Assembly (NCBI RefSeq): GCF_013141775.1
Contig: NZ_WHOB01000055.1
Coordinates: forward strand, 1-64,000
Length of the DNA stretch: 64,000 bases
Direction: 5' to 3'
Source of the DNA: Paenibacillus phytohabitans
Lineage (GTDB): Bacteria > Bacillota > Bacilli > Paenibacillales > Paenibacillaceae
Position numbers and translations under genes: made by a program
Part shown: in pieces, positions 1 through 8,144 of the stretch
Position numbering within the stretch: position 1 is the first letter of the stretch
Layout of the letters: every line of letters starts with the position of its first letter
The notes under the pieces: generated by a model
What the model was told of the DNA's origin: nothing
Databases searched by the model: none
What the model saw: the letters and a program-made list of their open reading frames with translations, nothing else

Positions 1-1348
1 GCCGTGCGGCGCGGCGCGAGGGGCGTGCCCGCGGTGCCTCTGCCGCGGGGGCCCCCGCCCCGCCCGCCGGCGAAGCTGCGGGCGGGGCTTCTTCGGCGCC
101 GCTGACTTGCGGCGGCGCGAGGCAGTAGCGGAGATGCCACCTCTCCGCTAAGCCGTACAGGCGGGCGCGGTAAGCCGCCGGGCCGTAGACGGCCTCGATG
201 CGTTCCCGCGCCAGGCTGCCAATGGCAGCCGCCATGGCCGGAGCAGCCAGCAGCAGGTTCACCCGCTCGGCCAGCGCACCGATGTTGGCCGCAGGCACAA
301 GCAGCTCACCGCAGCCTGCAGCGTTCAGAATCTCCCGCAAGCCGCCGGAATCATAAGCGACTACCGGCTTACCGAAGGCATAGCCTTCCAGTGCCGTCAT
401 GCCGAAGCCTTCACGGATCAGGCTGGGAACGACCAGCAGATCCATGGCGCAGTAGGCTGCGGGCAGACATTCTTCATATCCGACAAATCTGAACCGGGAG
501 GTTAACCCCTCCAGCTTCACTTTGCGGACACAGCGTTCATAATAGCTTTTGTCTCCGGGGGAACCCACTACAATGTAGCGGGCTGCCGGATGCTGCTCAT
601 GCACAAGGACAGCCATTTTGACGAAATGCTCCAGACCTTTTTCTTTATTAATGAAGGAAGAGACATAACCGATCAGCGGTTCCTCCGGCGCTACCTTCAA
701 TTCACTCCGCCGTTCTCCCCGGAGCTTGCTCCAGGCTTCAAACATCATTTCCGTTTCATTCCAGGACGGGGGGAGCTGGGTCACCTTGCCTTCACGGATA
801 TCCTCGGGGAAGCAAGCCGCAGCCGTCTGCGAGATGGCCAGTATCTCATCGCTGTTGTTATGGATCAGCTCCACGCTGATCGGAGTGTATTCGTTATCCG
901 TAATGGTCTCGGAGATCTTCCACACCACCGGAATGCCCAGTGATTTCGCTGCCATCGGCGGCAGAGCATGCACACAGGTACTGGAAATAATGAACGACGG
1001 GCGCACACCCGCAAGCCAGTCACTCAGCTCCTGGTACTCACGGCTCTCCTGAAGCTTGCGGATGTCTGCCGGAAGGCCTGCGTATGGAGTGTACATTCCA
1101 TAGACAAGCGGAATAGATAACAGCTGGACATTGATTCCGTAGCTCCGAGCCAGGCGCGTCAGCTTCCCGTCCTGCGGGGCTACGAGAATACAATTAAAGT
1201 AAGGAGACAGCTCCCGGCTGAAGAACAACAGCAGCTTCTCCGCACCCGTAATACTGCGTGTATTGGAAACATGGGAAAAGAGGACGATTGTAGCTTTGTC
1301 GGCCATGGTGTCTCGGCGCTCCCCCGCGAGGGGCTGTGGAGCAGCCAT
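1..1348 (-). CDS. Glycosyltransferase family 4 protein, C-terminus cut by window edge
   Basis: My own reverse-strand translation gives one open frame from an ATG at 1348 to the window edge. It begins MAAPQPLAGERRD, then MADKATIVLFSHVSN. The GT-B, GT4-type signature is clear: an N-terminal GAEKLL loop, a GYVSSFINKEKGLEHFV stretch opening the second Rossmann domain, and the donor-site motif REGFGMTALEGYAFGKPVVA. It should transfer a sugar from a nucleotide donor in the cytoplasm. The visible tail is Ala/Pro/Arg-rich low complexity. The ATG at 1348 follows GGGAGG by only a few bases; the in-frame ATG at 1306 is the alternative. It lies downstream of two CgeB-like genes on the same strand, which suggests a role in spore-surface glycan. 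The acceptor cannot be told. Confidence 0.85.
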   Translation of the reverse strand, partial: MAAPQPLAGERRDTMADKATIVLFSHVSNTRSITGAEKLLLFFSRELSPYFNCILVAPQDGKLTRLARSYGINVQLLSIPLVYGMYTPYAGLPADIRKLQESREYQELSDWLAGVRPSFIISSTCVHALPPMAAKSLGIPVVWKISETITDNEYTPISVELIHNNSDEILAISQTAAACFPEDIREGKVTQLPPSWNETEMMFEAWSKLRGERRSELKVAPEEPLIGYVSSFINKEKGLEHFVKMAVLVHEQHPAARYIVVGSPGDKSYYERCVRKVKLEGLTSRFRFVGYEECLPAAYCAMDLLVVPSLIREGFGMTALEGYAFGKPVVAYDSGGLREILNAAGCGELLVPAANIGALAERVNLLLAAPAMAAAIGSLARERIEAVYGPAAYRARLYGLAERWHLRYCLAPPQVSGAEEAPPAASPAGGAGAPAAEAPRARPSRRAAR

Positions 1349-1360
1349 TCACCTCCCTAA

Positions 1361-1580
1361 AAGTTTTACGAAGCTTAGCATCAAGGCAATTTCATCGCAG
1401 TAAAACTCGCTTCGAAAGCATAAACTTAAGTTTTACGAAGCATTCACTTCAGAGCATCTTCATCGCAGTAAAACTCGCTTCGGAAGCATAAACTTAAGTT
1501 TTACGAAGCATTCACTGCAGAGCATTTCTTCGTGTAAAACTCGCTCCGGAAGCATCATCTTAAGTTTTACGAGCATGCGC
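1361..1580. repeat. Four tandem copies of a ~67-bp palindromic unit
   Basis: The motif AAGTTTTACGAAGC recurs at about 1361, 1428, 1496 and 1562, with a short extra AAGTTTTAC at 1572. Spacings are 67, 68 and 66 bp. Between copies lies GTAAAACTCGCTTCGGAAGC, whose first half is the reverse complement of the AAGTTTTACGAAGC block, so each unit can form a hairpin. It fills the gap between two minus-strand glycosyltransferase genes. Degenerate relatives appear near 30850 and 46190. No coding potential is apparent. Confidence 0.85.
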
Positions 1581-1732
1581 TAAGTTTTACTTTCTTTCAT
1601 CCGGTGGATATCCGCCGCAGGCAGGCTAACATCATAACCCGGTACTCCATCCAGTATATTGAGGGGGCACAGATGCCGGCACGACACCTGTCCCCGGTGA
1701 TACGCACATTTTTGAAGCGTTCTGCGGAGTGT

Positions 1733-2866
1733 TTAGCCGTAAATAACCGTCAGCAGCTGATTCAGGCGTTTGGTGTAGGTGTGATCCTTCAGGGTCCGTT
1801 CAAAAGCGCGCAGTGCCATATCCCGGCGTTCCTCCTCATGCGTCAGGTAGAAACGGATTTTATCCATCATTTCCTGCGGACTTGAAAAGGTGTCAATCTC
1901 TTCCCCGACCTTATAGAAGGAACCCATATCATCCCGGGCGTCACTGAGCTGCAGCGTGCCGCTGGCGGCGATTTCGAAGGTGCGGGGGTTCGGCGATGCG
2001 GCCGGAATATACAGCGTATTGTTATTGGCTACCTCATCAATGTGGGAGCGGTGCAGGTTGATGACAATCTTCGAACCGCTGTAGGTGACTGCCGTTTCCT
2101 GCGGAGACATCCATTTACCGATCTCAATCCGGTCACCATAGATAGGCGCTTCCGGCAGACGGTCCCACCAGATTCCGTTAATCACCGTGTTGTAGCTCAT
2201 TAGCTCCGGCATGATATCGCGGAAGAAATTGATCCGGTTCCAGTAAGCAGACCCGATGAAGCTGACATCGCGGCTGACCGGCGAACGTCCGGTAGTCGGG
2301 CGGTAATGCTCGCGGTGGGCGGCAAAAGGCAGATAATGAACTTCAGTGCACCCGAGGCCGCGGTAGAACTCCACGCAATTACGCTCCAGAGTGAATACAT
2401 AGTCATAGTGGGCGACGATTTTCATGGTGAAATCCGTATAGTACGGATCATCTGTGAGCCATATCGCAGTCTTAATGCCTCTGCCGCGCAGAACGGCGAC
2501 CTGATCCAGCGGTAAATCCAGACCGTCCAGGACCAGGACCAGATCCGGACGCTGGGCCGAAGCCAGCTCCACCAGATTCTGGCGCACATCCGTAATGGTT
2601 ACCTGCGCGGTCAGTCTTTGCAGGGCGAAGAGTACCGCATCATCAAGCGGAGAATACGGATACCCTTTGCCTGAAGCCACATACATGACATGGATATTGC
2701 GTACGGGAAGCGGTTCTTCCGGCCGGCCATCCAGAATCGCCAGGCGTCCGCGCAGGTACCCTTCATCGTATCCGACCTTGAAGCCGGTCAGGCGGCCACT
2801 CAGTTTCTGCTCTTCCGCAGGGGTCCGCGGCAGAGGCGGCGCAGGCATTATAAATTGATTATTCAT
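1733..2866 (-). CDS. CgeB-like glycosyltransferase (spore maturation type), copy 1
   Basis: A 377-residue protein of the CgeB / DUF3880 plus group-1 glycosyltransferase class. Recognisable stretches are AIWLTDDPYYTDF, YDYVFTLERNCVEFYR, the FIGSAYWNRINFF block and a C-terminal NPRTFEIAASGTLQLSDARDD motif that corresponds to the donor-binding helix of GT-B enzymes. CgeB of Bacillus subtilis acts in the mother cell on the outermost spore layer. Residues 28-40 carry a GFKVGYDEGYLRG motif not expected of a catalytic domain. The ATG at 2866 follows AAGGAG by nine bases. It is 39% or so alike by eye to its upstream neighbour, so the pair arose by duplication. Acceptor and donor are unknown. Confidence 0.85.
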   Translation of the reverse strand: MNNQFIMPAPPLPRTPAEEQKLSGRLTGFKVGYDEGYLRGRLAILDGRPEEPLPVRNIHVMYVASGKGYPYSPLDDAVLFALQRLTAQVTITDVRQNLVELASAQRPDLVLVLDGLDLPLDQVAVLRGRGIKTAIWLTDDPYYTDFTMKIVAHYDYVFTLERNCVEFYRGLGCTEVHYLPFAAHREHYRPTTGRSPVSRDVSFIGSAYWNRINFFRDIMPELMSYNTVINGIWWDRLPEAPIYGDRIEIGKWMSPQETAVTYSGSKIVINLHRSHIDEVANNNTLYIPAASPNPRTFEIAASGTLQLSDARDDMGSFYKVGEEIDTFSSPQEMMDKIRFYLTHEEERRDMALRAFERTLKDHTYTKRLNQLLTVIYG

Positions 2867-2898
2867 GTTTATTCGCTCCTTCTATCCCATAATGGATT

Positions 2899-3996
2899 TC
2901 ACCCTTGTGCAGCAAGAACTCCCAGCAAATGAGGCAATCGCGCGGTAAACGTGTGGTGGCGCAGTGTCGTCTGCAGTCCCCGCAGCGCATACTTGCGGCG
3001 CTCCTGCTCATGCTTCAGGTAATAGTCAATTTTGCGTTTCAGCTCGTCGGCAGAGGCAAAGGTCTCCAGGTCATGACCCGGACGGTAGTGGCTGCCCAGG
3101 TCCTCGCGGATATCGGTCAGCTGCATCGTTCCGCAGGCACTGATCTCATAGGTCCGGGGATTAATGGAGAGAGACGGCAGCTGGAAGGTATTCCGGTTGT
3201 CCTGCCCGCCTTCCCACGGACGGTGAATATTAATGACAAGCTTGGCACCGCTGTAATAGTTGGCCGTTTCCTCGGGAGGGATGAAGCCGCTTTTGATGAA
3301 TGGAGACAGCTCTTCGAAGGTGTTCAGCCGTTCCCAGAAGCCGCCGGCGATCAGCACCTTCTTGCCGCGGAGGAACGGGGCCAGCTCATCGAACAGCTCC
3401 GTCCGGTTGCGGAAGGCATTGCCGATAAACACAACATCGTATTGATACTGCGGTCCGGTACGGCGCGGGTAGAACATCTGCGGGTTGACGCACAGCGGAA
3501 GGTAATGCACCGAAGTCACACCCAGCGAACGGTAGAACTCCACGCAGCCCAGTTCGTGTGTAAACACGTAATCATAGTGCCGGCAAATGACTGATGTGTC
3601 CTCGGTAAAATAAGGGTCATCCACAAACCAGATCGCTGCCGGAATACCCAGTTTTCTTATTTCCGTAATTTGTTCCAGATGGTTCTCGGGAAACACATGC
3701 AGCCCGTTCATCACTAGCACCGCTCCCGGCGACTCACGCGATGCCACCTCCAGCATGGTTTCCGGAGAACAGATAATTAGCTCACTGACCAGCTGCCGCA
3801 GCGCTTCTGTTACTCCCGTGTCTATCGCCTGAAACCCTTGGGGGACATACATCAGCTTAAACGGCCGGCATGCACCCACTACAGGAGAATTCAGACGCTT
3901 CACGGCTTCACACAAGCCGAGATGGTACCCTTGCGTGTAACCGTCTCGGTAATCCCGCGGACGCACGTTTCTCTTTTTTGCTTTCACGGCCTTCAC
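2899..3996 (-). CDS. CgeB-like glycosyltransferase (spore maturation type), copy 2
   Basis: A 365-residue paralogue of the next gene downstream, separated from it by 32 bases and almost certainly cotranscribed. It keeps the same block order: AIWFVDDPYFTED, YDYVFTHELGCVEFYRSLG, VFIGNAFRNRTELF and NPRTYEISACGTMQLTDIRED, then a helical tail. Its N-terminus is Lys/Arg-rich and is followed by YRDGYTQGYHLG, the same GYxxGY signature seen in copy 1. The annotated start is GTG at 3996; a second in-frame GTG at 3987 is possible. A sigma-K-like -10 element at 4025-4033 lies about 30 bases upstream of the start, as expected for a late mother-cell gene. Confidence 0.85.
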   Translation of the reverse strand: MKAVKAKKRNVRPRDYRDGYTQGYHLGLCEAVKRLNSPVVGACRPFKLMYVPQGFQAIDTGVTEALRQLVSELIICSPETMLEVASRESPGAVLVMNGLHVFPENHLEQITEIRKLGIPAAIWFVDDPYFTEDTSVICRHYDYVFTHELGCVEFYRSLGVTSVHYLPLCVNPQMFYPRRTGPQYQYDVVFIGNAFRNRTELFDELAPFLRGKKVLIAGGFWERLNTFEELSPFIKSGFIPPEETANYYSGAKLVINIHRPWEGGQDNRNTFQLPSLSINPRTYEISACGTMQLTDIREDLGSHYRPGHDLETFASADELKRKIDYYLKHEQERRKYALRGLQTTLRHHTFTARLPHLLGVLAAQG

Positions 3997-4024
3997 CCTG
4001 CCCCGTCATATTCTCAAGACAGTG

Positions 4025-4033
4025 TACTATATG
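4025..4033 (-). promoter_or_regulatory. Sigma-K-like -10 element ahead of the cgeB pair
   Basis: On the minus strand the bases read CATATAGTA, a full match to the sigma-K -10 consensus CATANNNTA. It lies 29 bases upstream of the GTG at 3996. The -35 AC dinucleotide is not at the ideal distance, so this is a half match only. Confidence 0.4.
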
Positions 4034-4267
4034 CGGAGTCAGCATCCGCCTCATGGACATCTGTCTGTATTGCGGCGAAATTGGCACATGCCCCCTGTCT
4101 TTCGCCCGCATGGCCCGAACCTTTGCAGATTTCATCCACTCCAGTTCCCCGGAAAGCGAGGGGGTAGCGCCGAAGCCTTTAGTCAGGTGCTTTGCGGGCA
4201 CCCCAAAATTCATATAGAATCGAAGGAACAGTTTTCCATCTATCCGGCTAAGAGGAGGAATTTAAAA

Positions 4268-5056
4268 ATGAGTTCGATGTATGACCCGATGCTCTATCTC
4301 CGCCATGTAGACCTGCTTCGTGAACAGGTACCTTCCTTTGATACCTATCCGTTTAACCTGCCGGTGGTGCGGGCATTGGAGCGGATTGCTTTTCAGAAGC
4401 AGGTCACATTTCTTGTAGGGGAGAACGGAACAGGGAAATCGACTGTACTGGAGGGAATCGCAGCCGCCTGGGGGTTCAATCCGGAGGGCGGGACGCTGAA
4501 CTTCTCTTTTAACACCCGAGCCTCGCATTCGAGTCTCTATGAATATCTGCGGATTGCCAAAGGGGTCAAGCGGCCGAAGGACGGCTTCTTCCTGCGTGCG
4601 GAGAGTTACTACAATGTGGCTACTTATATCGATGAGCTGGACGAGGACCCGGAGGCTGGGAGATCCATCAAAGACTCCTACGGCGGCAATTCTCTGCATG
4701 AGCAGTCCCATGGAGAATCCTTCTTCTCCACTTTCGTCCACCGCTTCGGCGGACAGGGCATCTATATCCTGGACGAGCCGGAGGCGGCCTTGTCCCCCTT
4801 GCGGCAGATGTCGCTGCTGGTTCGGATGCATGAGCTGGCAGCACAGAACTCCCAGTTCATCATCGCTACTCACTCCCCGATTCTGATGTCCTATCCGGGT
4901 GCGGATATATTCCTGCTGGAGGGAGCGAGCATTACGCCTGTGGCTCTGGAAGATACAGACCACTATACGGTGACGCGGGCCTTCATGACCGACCGGCAGA
5001 GAATGCTCCGTGAGCTGCTGGGTGATGATTATGCTTCGGATGCTTCGGACACATAA
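4268..5056 (+). CDS. AAA-family / ABC-like ATPase (COG3910 type)
   Basis: The start is the ATG at 4268, nine bases after GAGGAGG at 4252-4258; a longer upstream frame has no ribosome site. The 262-residue product is an SMC/ABC-like soluble ATPase. Visible motifs are Walker A GENGTGKST (51-59), a signature-like HGESFFSTF (148-156), Walker B IYILDEPEAALSP (165-177) and the switch histidine in ATHSPIL (H202). No membrane segments are present. Such stand-alone predicted ATPases are common in bacteria and their role is unknown. It is divergent from the cgeB pair and is followed by the 51-bp repeat array. Confidence 0.88.
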   Translation: MSSMYDPMLYLRHVDLLREQVPSFDTYPFNLPVVRALERIAFQKQVTFLVGENGTGKSTVLEGIAAAWGFNPEGGTLNFSFNTRASHSSLYEYLRIAKGVKRPKDGFFLRAESYYNVATYIDELDEDPEAGRSIKDSYGGNSLHEQSHGESFFSTFVHRFGGQGIYILDEPEAALSPLRQMSLLVRMHELAAQNSQFIIATHSPILMSYPGADIFLLEGASITPVALEDTDHYTVTRAFMTDRQRMLRELLGDDYASDASDT

Positions 5057-5179
5057 CAGAACAAAATCACCCTAGCAGGTGAATTAGGCTGGAGCTATGC
5101 AGCCGGTGCAGCTGATGTAGATTTTAAGCCCATCTCACTTTGCTCTATTCTGACTACTTTTGTTTGGGGCAGCCGCCGG

Positions 5180-6235
5180 TAAAATCAGGGGCACTTTTGC
5201 CCCTCATTCTTGCCTTGGGCCTACGTCCGGCGAAATCAGCAGAGGGATTTATCCCTCTAATTTCCTCATACCGCCCTCTTTCGGCGGAATCAGAGGGATT
5301 TATCCCTTTAATTTCCTCCTACCGTCCACTTTCAGCGGAATTAGAGGGATTTATCCCTCTAATTTCCTCCTACCGCCTGCATTCGGCGGAATCAGAGGGA
5401 TTTATCCCTTTAATTTTCTCCTGCCGCCCACTTTTGGCGGATTCAGGGGCACTTTTGCCCCTCTTTCCCTCCTGCCGCCCACATCCGGCAGATTCAGGGG
5501 CACTTTTGCCCCTCTTTCCCGCCTGCCGCCCACATCCGGCGGATTCAGGGGCACTTTTGCCCCTCTTTCCCGCCTGCCGCCCACATCCGGCAGATTCAGG
5601 GGCACCTTTGCCCTCTTTCCCGCCCGCCGCCCACTTTCGGCGGATTCAGGGGCACTTTTGCCCCTCTTTCCCTCCTGCCGCCCACTTTTGGCGGAATCAG
5701 AGGGATTTATCCCTTTGATTTCCCCATACCGCCTGCATTCGGCGGATTGAGAAGGATTTATCCCTTTGATTTTCTCCTACCACCCACTTTTGGCGGATTC
5801 AGGGGCACTTTTGCCCCTCTTTCCCGCCCGCCGCCCACTTTCGGCGGATTCAGGGGCACTTTTGCCCCTCTTTCCTGCCTGCCGCCCACTTTCGGCGGAT
5901 TCAGGCGCACCTTTGCCCTCTTTCCCGCCTGCCGCCCACATCCGGCATATTCAGGGGCACTTTTGCCCCTCTTTCCTGCCTGCCGCCCACTTTCGGCGGA
6001 TTCAGGGGCACTTTTGCCCCTCTTTCCCGCCTGCCGCCCACTTTTGGCGGATTCAGGGGCACTTTTGCCCCTCTTTCCTGCCTGCCGTCCACTTTCGGCG
6101 GATTCAGGGGCACTTTTGCCCCTCATTCTTGCCTGCCGCCCACTTTCGGCGGATTCAGGGGCACTTTTGCCCCTCTTTCCCGCCTGCCGCCCACATCCGG
6201 CGGAAGCAGAGGGATTTATCCTTTGATTTCCCAAG
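5180..6235. repeat. Array of ~21 tandem 51-bp units, each with two hairpins
   Basis: The motif ATTCAGGGGCACTTTTGCCC recurs every 51 bp (for example 5441, 5492, 5543). Each unit has two self-complementary parts: GGGGCACTTTTGCCCC, or in about seven units GAGGGATTTATCCCTC; and CCGCCCACTTTCGGCGG or close variants. The two core types occur in runs: one GGGGCA unit, four AGGGAT, five GGGGCA, two AGGGAT, eight GGGGCA and a last AGGGAT. Because 51 is a multiple of three, several frames stay open and give false ORFs of 60-200 codons on both strands. No ribosome sites or protein-like composition support them. The same AGGGATTTATCCCTCTAATT core reappears at 28840-28910. Confidence 0.92.
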
Positions 6236-6362
6236 TCTCCAATTTCCGGGGATTCGGTGGGATTGCCTGTACCAGAACCAATTTGTCCTTCAGACGGACC
6301 TACTCCAATTTCCAAAGAAACATATCCACAACAGACGAATATCCTACTTTCCTATACAATCA

Positions 6363-6405
6363 AAAAAGACACTTTAGCGGCACATCTGCCGTTAAAGTGT
6401 CTTTT
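6363..6405 (-). terminator. Rho-independent terminator of the Spo0E-like gene
   Basis: A 19-base arm beginning AAAAGACACTTTA pairs across a CATC loop with TGCCGTTAAAGTGTC and following Ts, with one G-T pair. On the minus strand it ends in TTTTTTG, 28 bases past the stop of the small gene at 6433. Confidence 0.85.
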
Positions 6406-6432
6406 GAATTTACAAAGCTGCTCTTTGATTCT

Positions 6433-6606
6433 CTAATAAAGCTGGTCGTCCTTCTCTGTATTGCAATCACTGTATTCATTGAGGAGCGCATCCAGCTTTA
6501 CCGATTGGCGAAGCACCCTTACATCCTGCATCCCGTGTTCCAGGGCTAGTTTGTTCAGTTCCTGCCTTGCCTGTTCAATCTTGTCCTTGTAATCATCATT
6601 ACCCAT
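6433..6606 (-). CDS. Spo0E-family aspartyl-phosphate phosphatase-like small protein
   Basis: A 57-residue protein missed by length filters: MGNDDYKDKIEQARQELNKL, then ALEHGMQDVRVLRQSVKLDA, then LLNEYSDCNTEKDDQLY. The pattern of an amphipathic helix, a glycine turn, then SVKLDALLNEY matches the Spo0E family SxxLD signature, here S35 to D39. Family members dephosphorylate Spo0A~P and hold back entry into sporulation. The ATG at 6606 follows AAGGGGG by five bases, and a strong terminator follows the stop. It is a single-gene unit. The assignment rests on motif and length only; the target response regulator is inferred. Confidence 0.75.
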   Translation of the reverse strand: MGNDDYKDKIEQARQELNKLALEHGMQDVRVLRQSVKLDALLNEYSDCNTEKDDQLY

Positions 6607-6702
6607 AGCGGCCCCCTTGTAGGATGAGGCTGTTCCAAGCCATTTTCCACTCTTTTACTAAAGTTCCAAACACATTGTATTCTATAATCCGTAACGGGTC
6701 AA

Positions 6703-8136
6703 TTAGCGGTTTGCCGCGAAAACAGGTTTCAAAAGCATAACGAGTTTATGCACAGCCCAGCCAAACATCGCTACCGCCATCATATCGAAACAGACATTGA
6801 ACAGGAACAGATGCTTGCCGATATCCGCCCGGCCGTCACCCAGCACCGGAACAAGGAATGAGAATAACCCGATCAGTCCCAGCAGCATCATCAGTTCACC
6901 GGCAATCCGCGCCTGCTGCCCCCTGCTGCGGAAATAGTGAGTCATTACAATCGCATAATACACCAGGTAGAATAGAGCCAGAAACCCGAGTGTATGCGGC
7001 AGATAATTCTTCTTGAACTGGCTCCAAGTACTATAGGTATAGTCGATAGCCCCCTTGGGCTTATTCATGCTTTTCTCATAGCTTCCAAGATAATAGGGAC
7101 GGATGGACATGCTGTTCTTCGCTGCATATTTCATATTCTCTACCAGTCGCGAAGGATGTCCCAGATAGAAGAAGAGTACGTCTGTATGAGATACAAGATT
7201 ATAGAAATCCGCTGTAAGCGAAGGATCATCCTGCTTAATGGCCGTGCCGGCCTGGAAATAATTTGTACCCGCCAGCACTTCCAACCGCTCCGGCAGACCC
7301 AGCTCACGCAGATCCCCGCGCACATCCGTCGACTCGTTCAGAATTCCGAAAAATACCGTCTGATAGAGGTTGATATGCTTGAGTTCCTTCGGCGCAGCCA
7401 CATACATGATTACGGACACGAGCGCCGTTGCCACCGCGAACCGCAGCGCCAGCTTACGCCAGCTGCCTGTTCCATGCAGTGTCCGCAGACGGAGGAAGAT
7501 CAGCGCAAACGCCAGGCCGACGGGGGCATTCTGAATTTTGGAGCAGATCAGGAACAGGACGGCGATGAAGAAGAGCGTCAGTTCTTTGGGTGTCGGCCGT
7601 TCCTGCCCCGTCAGTCTCAGTCCCAGCGCAAAGGTAAGCAGCATGAACACCATCGATACCGGCTCACCGAACAGCGAATTGAAATAGGCCAGATAACCAA
7701 TGTCATAGAAGACAAACAACAGCGCCGCACCAAGCAGCAGTCCTGTGATATAAGAGCTTTTGGCCCCCAGCTTCACAATCAGCCAAGTCGCGGCAAGCAG
7801 CAGCAGCGCATATACGCCGCCCAGCAGGCGGATATCAAAATAACTCCCGTGAACCAGCCCGGCGAGCAGTCTCGGGATCAGCACAAGCAGAATCTGCGAG
7901 GATGGATAAAAGCCCGTAAACAGATTTTCATAGGAAAATCTGGAATGACTGAAGCTGAAAAAGCGGTCGGCATAGCTCTCCGCAGCATCATAATAATTCA
8001 GTCCGATCGTATTCATCATCCGCAGGAAATCACCATTGTCAGCAACACCAATGAATGGCCTTATAAACAGCAGGTAGATGATCAATATAGAGCCGGCCAG
8101 GGTTATGAGATATTCCGATTTTAATAGTCTTTTCAT
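6703..8136 (-). CDS. Polytopic membrane protein, GT-C-like, function unknown
   Basis: A 477-residue integral membrane protein with about ten or more hydrophobic segments. The first spans residues 9-25, and a loop with VADNGDFLRMMNT follows at about 31-43. An acidic Asp-containing loop after the first transmembrane helix is typical of GT-C glycosyltransferases, which use lipid-linked sugars; PIG/PMT-like topology is plausible but no family is clearly recognised. The stop of the upstream LTA-synthase gene lies only eight bases before its start, so the two are cotranscribed. That suggests a role in cell-envelope polymer decoration, for example glycosylation of lipoteichoic acid. This is inference. 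Confidence 0.75.
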   Translation of the reverse strand: MKRLLKSEYLITLAGSILIIYLLFIRPFIGVADNGDFLRMMNTIGLNYYDAAESYADRFFSFSHSRFSYENLFTGFYPSSQILLVLIPRLLAGLVHGSYFDIRLLGGVYALLLLAATWLIVKLGAKSSYITGLLLGAALLFVFYDIGYLAYFNSLFGEPVSMVFMLLTFALGLRLTGQERPTPKELTLFFIAVLFLICSKIQNAPVGLAFALIFLRLRTLHGTGSWRKLALRFAVATALVSVIMYVAAPKELKHINLYQTVFFGILNESTDVRGDLRELGLPERLEVLAGTNYFQAGTAIKQDDPSLTADFYNLVSHTDVLFFYLGHPSRLVENMKYAAKNSMSIRPYYLGSYEKSMNKPKGAIDYTYSTWSQFKKNYLPHTLGFLALFYLVYYAIVMTHYFRSRGQQARIAGELMMLLGLIGLFSFLVPVLGDGRADIGKHLFLFNVCFDMMAVAMFGWAVHKLVMLLKPVFAANR

Positions 8137-8144
8137 AATTCCTC

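Noticed and set aside
5180-6235. CRISPR array
   Set aside because: Whole 51-bp units are alike, with no unique spacers between constant repeats, and no cas genes are near.
5140-6377. Long open frames (up to ~203 codons, both strands) over the 51-bp array
   Set aside because: The 51-bp period is a multiple of three, so frames stay open by repetition; several frames are open at once, without ribosome sites, and with Pro/Leu/Phe repeats of no protein type.
6994-8124. 376-codon plus-strand frame opposite the membrane protein gene
   Set aside because: Gln/Arg/His-rich composition typical of antisense to hydrophobic codons; the minus frame has clear transmembrane segments.
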